The position numbers and the translations under genes are program-made. The notes below the pieces were generated by a model. It ran no database searches, had not been told where the DNA came from, and saw only the letters and a program-made list of their open reading frames with translations. A stretch of 64,000 nucleotides of DNA from Niallia endozanthoxylica (GTDB lineage: Bacteria; Bacillota; Bacilli; Bacillales; Cytobacillaceae): contig NZ_VYKL01000045.1 of NCBI RefSeq assembly GCF_008710145.1, positions 86,548-150,547 on the forward strand, written 5' to 3'. Of this stretch, positions 59,930 through 64,000 are shown piece by piece. The first letter of the stretch is position 1. Every line of letters starts with the position of its first letter.

Positions 59930-62506
59930 TTGTCTGAAACGCCAAATTCTAGAGTAAAAGAAATTAATATTAGTCAGGAAATGCGGACATCCTTCTTGGA
60001 TTATGCGATGAGTGTTATCGTATCACGGGCACTTCCAGATGTACGTGACGGTCTAAAGCCTGTTCATCGTCGTATATTGTATGCAATGCACGACCTTGGC
60101 ATGCACGCAGACAAGCCTTACAAAAAGTCCGCCCGTATTGTTGGGGATGTTATCGGTAAATATCACCCACACGGTGACTCGGCTGTTTATGAAACAATGG
60201 TAAGAATGGCGCAGGATTTTAACCAACGATATATGTTAGTTGACGGTCATGGTAATTTTGGCTCCATTGACGGTGACTCAGCAGCTGCCATGCGTTATAC
60301 AGAAGCCCGAATGTCTAAAATTTCAATGGAATTATTAAGAGACATTAATAAAGATACCATTGACTATCAGGACAACTATGATGGTGAAGAGAGAGAGCCT
60401 GTTGTATTACCGTCTCGTTTCCCTAACCTGCTTGTGAATGGGACTTCAGGGATTGCTGTTGGTATGGCCACTAATATCCCGCCGCATCAGCTTGGAGAGG
60501 TAATTGATGGGGTTCTTGCTATTAGTCGTGATCCTGATATTACTATTCCAGAGCTTATGGACATTATTCCTGGTCCGGATTTCCCTACAGGTGCTTTAAT
60601 TCTTGGCCGAAGCGGAATTCGCAAGGCTTATGAAACAGGCAGAGGTTCAATTAAAGTCCGTGCAAAGGTCGAAATTGAACAAAAGTCAAATGGAAAAGAA
60701 GTTATCATCGTTAATGAAATCCCTTACCAGGTGAATAAGGCAAAGCTGATTGAAAGAATTGCCGAGCTTGTACGCGAGAAGAAAATTGACGGAATTACAG
60801 ATCTTCGTGATGAGTCTGACCGCAGAGGCTTGCGAATTGTTATTGAGGTTCGTAAGGATGCGAATGCGAATGTTTTATTAAATAACCTTTATAAACATAC
60901 AGCATTACAAACAACCTTTGGAGTTAATTTGCTTGCGCTTGTGAACGGAGAGCCAAAGGTTCTGGATTTAAAGCAATGTCTTGTTTATTATCTAGATCAC
61001 CAACGAGTCATTATTAGAAGAAGAACTGAATTTGAATTGCGTAAAGCAGAGGCGAGAGCCCATATTTTAGAAGGGTTACGAATTGCGCTTGATAACCTTG
61101 ATGCAATTATTACGTTAATTCGGAATTCGCAAACAACAGATATTGCTCGTGAAGGCTTAATGACAACGTTTAATTTGTCTGAAAAGCAGGCACAGGCTAT
61201 TCTTGATATGCGTCTGCAGCGTTTAACAGGTTTGGAACGTGAAAAGATCGAAGAAGAATATCAAAACCTTGTTAAATTAATTGCAGAGTTAAAAGCAATT
61301 TTAGCAGATGATGAGAAGATCCTTGAGATTATTCGCGAGGAATTAACTGAAATTAAAGAGCGTTTTAACGATGAAAGACGCACTGAAATTGTTGCAGGTG
61401 GAATCGAAGAAATCGAGGATGAAGACTTAATTCCACGTGAAAACATCGTTATTACATTAACACATAATGATTATATTAAGAGACTTCCTGTCTCAACATA
61501 CCGTTCTCAAAAAAGAGGTGGACGTGGGATTCAAGGAATGGGGACAAATGACGATGACTTTGTCGAGCATTTGATTACGACTTCTACCCATGACACGATT
61601 CTATTTTTCACCAATAAAGGGAAGGTGTACCGCGCGAAAGGATACGAAATCCCGGAATTCAGCAGGACTGCGAAAGGGATTCCAATCATTAACTTGTTAG
61701 GAATTGAAAAAGATGAATGGGTAAATGCCATTATACCTGTTGCAGAATTTGAAGATGATTGGTTCTTATTCTTCACAACAAAGCATGGCGTTTCAAAACG
61801 ATCGCCAATTACTTCTTTTGCACATATTCGAAACAGCGGCCTAATTGCCTTAAATTTAAGAGAAGGGGACGAGTTAATATCTGTCCGTCTAACAGATGGT
61901 AATAAAGAGATTATTATCGGAACGAAAAACGGTCTCTTAATTCGATTCCCTGAAACAGATGTACGTTCAATGGGAAGAACAGCTTCAGGGGTTAAGGGAA
62001 TCTCTTTAAATGAAGATGATGAAGTCGTTGGAATGGAAGTTCTTGAAGAGGGTTCGGAAGTGCTGATTGTTACTCAGAACGGTTACGGAAAACGCACCCC
62101 GGCTGTAGAATATCGCCTACAGAGCAGAGGTGGTAAAGGGATTAAAACATGTAATATTACCGAGAAAAATGGCAGCCTGGTGTCAATGAAGGTTGTTGCC
62201 GGCGAAGAGGACATTATGATTATTACAACAGGCGGCGTTCTGATACGTATGGCGGTCAGTGATATTTCTTCAATGGGAAGAAATACACAAGGTGTAAGAC
62301 TTATCCGCTTAGACGAAGATGAACAAGAATTTGTTGCAACAGTTGCTTTGGTTGAAAAAGATGAAGAATCTGAGCGTGTTTCTCCAGAAACAGAGGATAC
62401 AGAAGAAGAGATGGTCTCTGAATTAGAAACACAATATAGCACCGATGATGAAGATAACGCAGCAGAAGAAGAGGAAGAAAATACCGAAGCAAATGATGAA
62501 GAATGA
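59930..62506 (+). CDS. gyrA: DNA gyrase subunit A
   Basis: An 858-residue cleavage and wrapping subunit. The N-terminal domain has the quinolone-determining region GKYHPHGDSAVYETMVRMAQ (wild-type Ser and Glu) and the catalytic Tyr in AAMRYTEARMSK. The C-terminal beta-pinwheel has the GyrA box QKRGGRGIQGM. The last 60 residues form a very acidic tail (about half Glu/Asp). The start is TTG 59930, with GGGAGG 7 bases upstream. Confidence 0.98.
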   Translation: MSETPNSRVKEINISQEMRTSFLDYAMSVIVSRALPDVRDGLKPVHRRILYAMHDLGMHADKPYKKSARIVGDVIGKYHPHGDSAVYETMVRMAQDFNQRYMLVDGHGNFGSIDGDSAAAMRYTEARMSKISMELLRDINKDTIDYQDNYDGEEREPVVLPSRFPNLLVNGTSGIAVGMATNIPPHQLGEVIDGVLAISRDPDITIPELMDIIPGPDFPTGALILGRSGIRKAYETGRGSIKVRAKVEIEQKSNGKEVIIVNEIPYQVNKAKLIERIAELVREKKIDGITDLRDESDRRGLRIVIEVRKDANANVLLNNLYKHTALQTTFGVNLLALVNGEPKVLDLKQCLVYYLDHQRVIIRRRTEFELRKAEARAHILEGLRIALDNLDAIITLIRNSQTTDIAREGLMTTFNLSEKQAQAILDMRLQRLTGLEREKIEEEYQNLVKLIAELKAILADDEKILEIIREELTEIKERFNDERRTEIVAGGIEEIEDEDLIPRENIVITLTHNDYIKRLPVSTYRSQKRGGRGIQGMGTNDDDFVEHLITTSTHDTILFFTNKGKVYRAKGYEIPEFSRTAKGIPIINLLGIEKDEWVNAIIPVAEFEDDWFLFFTTKHGVSKRSPITSFAHIRNSGLIALNLREGDELISVRLTDGNKEIIIGTKNGLLIRFPETDVRSMGRTASGVKGISLNEDDEVVGMEVLEEGSEVLIVTQNGYGKRTPAVEYRLQSRGGKGIKTCNITEKNGSLVSMKVVAGEEDIMIITTGGVLIRMAVSDISSMGRNTQGVRLIRLDEDEQEFVATVALVEKDEESERVSPETEDTEEEMVSELETQYSTDDEDNAAEEEEENTEANDEE

Positions 62507-62519
62507 TAGAATGGGAAGA

Positions 62520-62548
62520 GAAGCGCTAAAAATGGCGCTTCCTTTTTT
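62520..62548 (+). terminator. Terminator of gyrA
   Basis: A 7-bp stem (GAAGCGC/GCGCTTC) with an 8-base loop is followed by CTTTTTTG, 14 bases after the gyrA stop. Confidence 0.9.
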
Positions 62549-62667
62549 GTATTAAATATCCCTATTATGTCCATATGCACTCTTGACTCCTTTATTTTTA
62601 CTATTGCAGTATTCTTTCTAACCAAAGTACAATAATAAATGAAGACGTATTTTATGAAGGTGAAACT

Positions 62668-63747
62668 ATGCGTGTTATAACAGATTATTTAATAGAGGGG
62701 TGTATTGTCTCTGAGGATATCCTTGGAAGGACAGAACACCCGATTATAAAGAAAAATACCGTTTTAACAAATCAACTAATTGATATATTGAAATTATTTC
62801 TCGTTCGTAGTGTTGAGGTTGACAAATTACTCGTAAATGGAACTCCATTTATCCCGCCTGATCAACCTCAGATGGAACAATTTTCTCCAGTTAGTATAGG
62901 GAATAATGACTTTACTAGATTATTCTTACAGGCTTCAGAGGAGTATAATAAGCATTTTCAAATGTGGCAGTCAGGAATGCCAATTGATATGGCGAAAATT
63001 AGACTGATACTCTTGCCTTTACTAAATGAAGATGTAATAAATTCGTCAGTGATATTTTCCCTGCATCATTTTTCAACAAAAGAAAGATATTCTTATCAGC
63101 ATGCTGTTGCAGTTGGGTTGCTTTGCGGTTATATTGCTAAGAAGCTTCAATATTCTACAGGAGACGCAGTTCAGGCAGCTATAGCCGGGATATTAGCGGA
63201 TTGCGGAATGGCAAAAATAAATCCAAGAATCCTTCAAAAGAAGACAGCATTATCACCTCAGGAGTTTGAAGAAGTTAAAAATCATCCTAAATACAGTTAT
63301 CAAATGGTTCATGATTTACCTCTACTAAAAAAAGGGGCTAAAGTGGCCGTTCTTCAACACCATGAACGTCTAGATGGAAGTGGATATCCAATCTCTCTAA
63401 AAAGTAATATGATTCATCCAATAGCGAAGATTATCGCTGTGGCGGATACATATCATGCCATGACTTCTGAACGATTATACAGGAAGAAACAATCACCTTT
63501 TAAAGTGCTTGAAATGATGCAGCAGGACTACTTTGGGAAATTTGACTTAGCTGCTTTAAATGCATTAAGCAGCGGAATCATTCATTTTTCAATAGGAAGT
63601 AACATTAAGCTCTCGAATGGGAAGTTAGGCGAGGTCTTATTTATCTCTGAAAAGTCTCCGACAAGACCTTTAGTTAAATTATTTGATTCTGAGGAGATTT
63701 TGAACTTAGAGGAAAATATCAATTTATACATTGAGGAAATTTATTAG
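62668..63747 (+). CDS. Degenerate HD-GYP domain protein
   Basis: A 359-residue homologue of cyclic-di-GMP phosphodiesterases. It keeps QHHERLDGSGYPISLKSN and VADTYHAMTSERLYRK. The HD motif (normally LLHDIGK) reads ILADCGMAK, losing the metal-binding histidine. The N-terminus (MRVITDYLIEGCIVSEDILG) resembles that of the paralogue at 2355 (SHLKKGEVIASDIYFN). The start ATG has GAAGGTGA 4 bases upstream. It lies between gyrA and the rRNA operon. It may be a receptor rather than an enzyme; this is inference. Confidence 0.88.
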   Translation: MRVITDYLIEGCIVSEDILGRTEHPIIKKNTVLTNQLIDILKLFLVRSVEVDKLLVNGTPFIPPDQPQMEQFSPVSIGNNDFTRLFLQASEEYNKHFQMWQSGMPIDMAKIRLILLPLLNEDVINSSVIFSLHHFSTKERYSYQHAVAVGLLCGYIAKKLQYSTGDAVQAAIAGILADCGMAKINPRILQKKTALSPQEFEEVKNHPKYSYQMVHDLPLLKKGAKVAVLQHHERLDGSGYPISLKSNMIHPIAKIIAVADTYHAMTSERLYRKKQSPFKVLEMMQQDYFGKFDLAALNALSSGIIHFSIGSNIKLSNGKLGEVLFISEKSPTRPLVKLFDSEEILNLEENINLYIEEIY

Positions 63748-63763
63748 TTTTAAGATAAAAGTA

Positions 63764-63875
63764 TTGCGTATCTATTATTATCCTGTTATAATTATTCAAG
63801 TCAGTAACGAGACATTATTTCCCACTAAGATGGGAGTAAATATTATTGACATTTTTGCTGAAAAAGTGATATATT
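63764..63875 (+). promoter_or_regulatory. Tandem rRNA promoters
   Basis: P1: TTGCGT (63764-63769), 17 bases, TATAAT (63787-63792). P2: TTGACA (63846-63851), 18 bases, TATATT (63870-63875). Two promoters ahead of a 16S gene after gyrA match the rrnO layout of B. subtilis. Confidence 0.78.
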
Positions 63876-63903
63876 ATCAAAGTCGCTTTTAGAAGACAGT
63901 GAT

Positions 63904-63916
63904 TGCTCTTTGAAAA
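63904..63916 (+). promoter_or_regulatory. rRNA antitermination boxA
   Basis: TGCTCTTTGAAAA matches the boxA element of Bacillus rRNA leaders, bound by NusB-NusE. Confidence 0.85.
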
Positions 63917-63987
63917 CTGAACAACAAAAAAGCCAACGTTAATTCAAGTTGCTATATAGCAACATTATTTATGAGCAGTCAAACGAT

Positions 63988-64000
63988 TCTTTTGGAGAGT
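63988..64000 (+). rRNA. 16S rRNA, first bases only
   Basis: The window ends with TTTTGGAGAGT, the conserved 5' end of Bacillus 16S rRNA (normally followed by TTGATCCTGG). The exact first base is uncertain by a few positions; the rest lies outside the window. Confidence 0.8.

Noticed and set aside
61429..61444. parS-like sequence in gyrA (AATTCCACGTGAAAAC)
   Set aside because: It matches only about 12 of 16 positions, too weak compared with the true sites.

Overview
The window is chromosomal DNA from a low-GC, endospore-forming Bacillaceae. It carries the replication-origin neighbourhood in the Bacillus subtilis order: htrA-walJIHKR, tRNAs, purA, dnaB, rplI-gdpP-yybS, rpsR-ssb-rpsF, ychF, yyaC, parB-soj, noc, rsmG-mnmG-mnmE, jag-spoIIIJ-rnpA-rpmH, oriC, dnaA-dnaN-yaaA-recF-remB-gyrB-gyrA, then the start of an rRNA operon. 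Nearly all genes left of oriC lie on the minus strand and those to its right on the plus strand, as expected for leading-strand co-orientation. SpoIIIJ, YyaC and Soj/Spo0J mark a sporulating Bacillus relative. The repeat content suggests the Neobacillus/Mesobacillus-like part of the family; that placement is inference.

Layout. 1-5.7 kb: the end of an FtsX-type ABC exporter, a staygreen pseudogene, a degenerate HD-GYP protein, an intergenic parS and a COG2865-type regulator with a heptad-repeat region. 6.1-21 kb: an accessory region on the 3' side of rlmH. 21-52 kb: core genes on the minus strand (stress/cell-wall signalling, purine synthesis, replication, translation, chromosome segregation, tRNA modification, membrane insertion). 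52.3-54.6 kb: bipartite oriC around dnaA. 54.6-64 kb: replication and gyrase genes, a second degenerate HD-GYP protein, and the tandem promoters, boxA and first bases of a 16S rRNA gene.

The most interesting feature is the accessory region. About ten same-orientation repeats of roughly 50-60 bp (at about 6.15, 8.47, 9.90, 12.84, 13.62, 14.16, 15.78, 17.44, 19.75 and 19.94 kb) resemble the 3' end of rlmH itself (20948-20975). The copy at 19937-19961 is identical to the rlmH end over 25 bp. Successive repeats enclose unrelated small modules: LysR plus an F420-ligase-like enzyme; MerR plus a broken CPBP protease; three secreted/S-layer-type proteins; a HIT hydrolase; small unknown genes and DinB; a plasmid Rep remnant with a PepSY protein; an RNA methyltransferase; and a pseudouridine synthase. 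The 3' end of rlmH is where SCC elements integrate in staphylococci. The region therefore looks like a chain of cassettes inserted one after another at rlmH, i.e. an SCC-like, integron-like array in a Bacillaceae. No recombinase gene is present in the window, so the mechanism is inferred.

How the genes work together: DnaA, oriC, DnaN, RecF, gyrase, DnaB and SSB replicate the chromosome. Soj/ParB with parS sites, and Noc, organise and segregate it. WalRK with WalH/I/J and HtrA monitor the envelope. RsmG, MnmG, MnmE, RlmH and the acquired RluF modify RNA. GdpP controls c-di-AMP.
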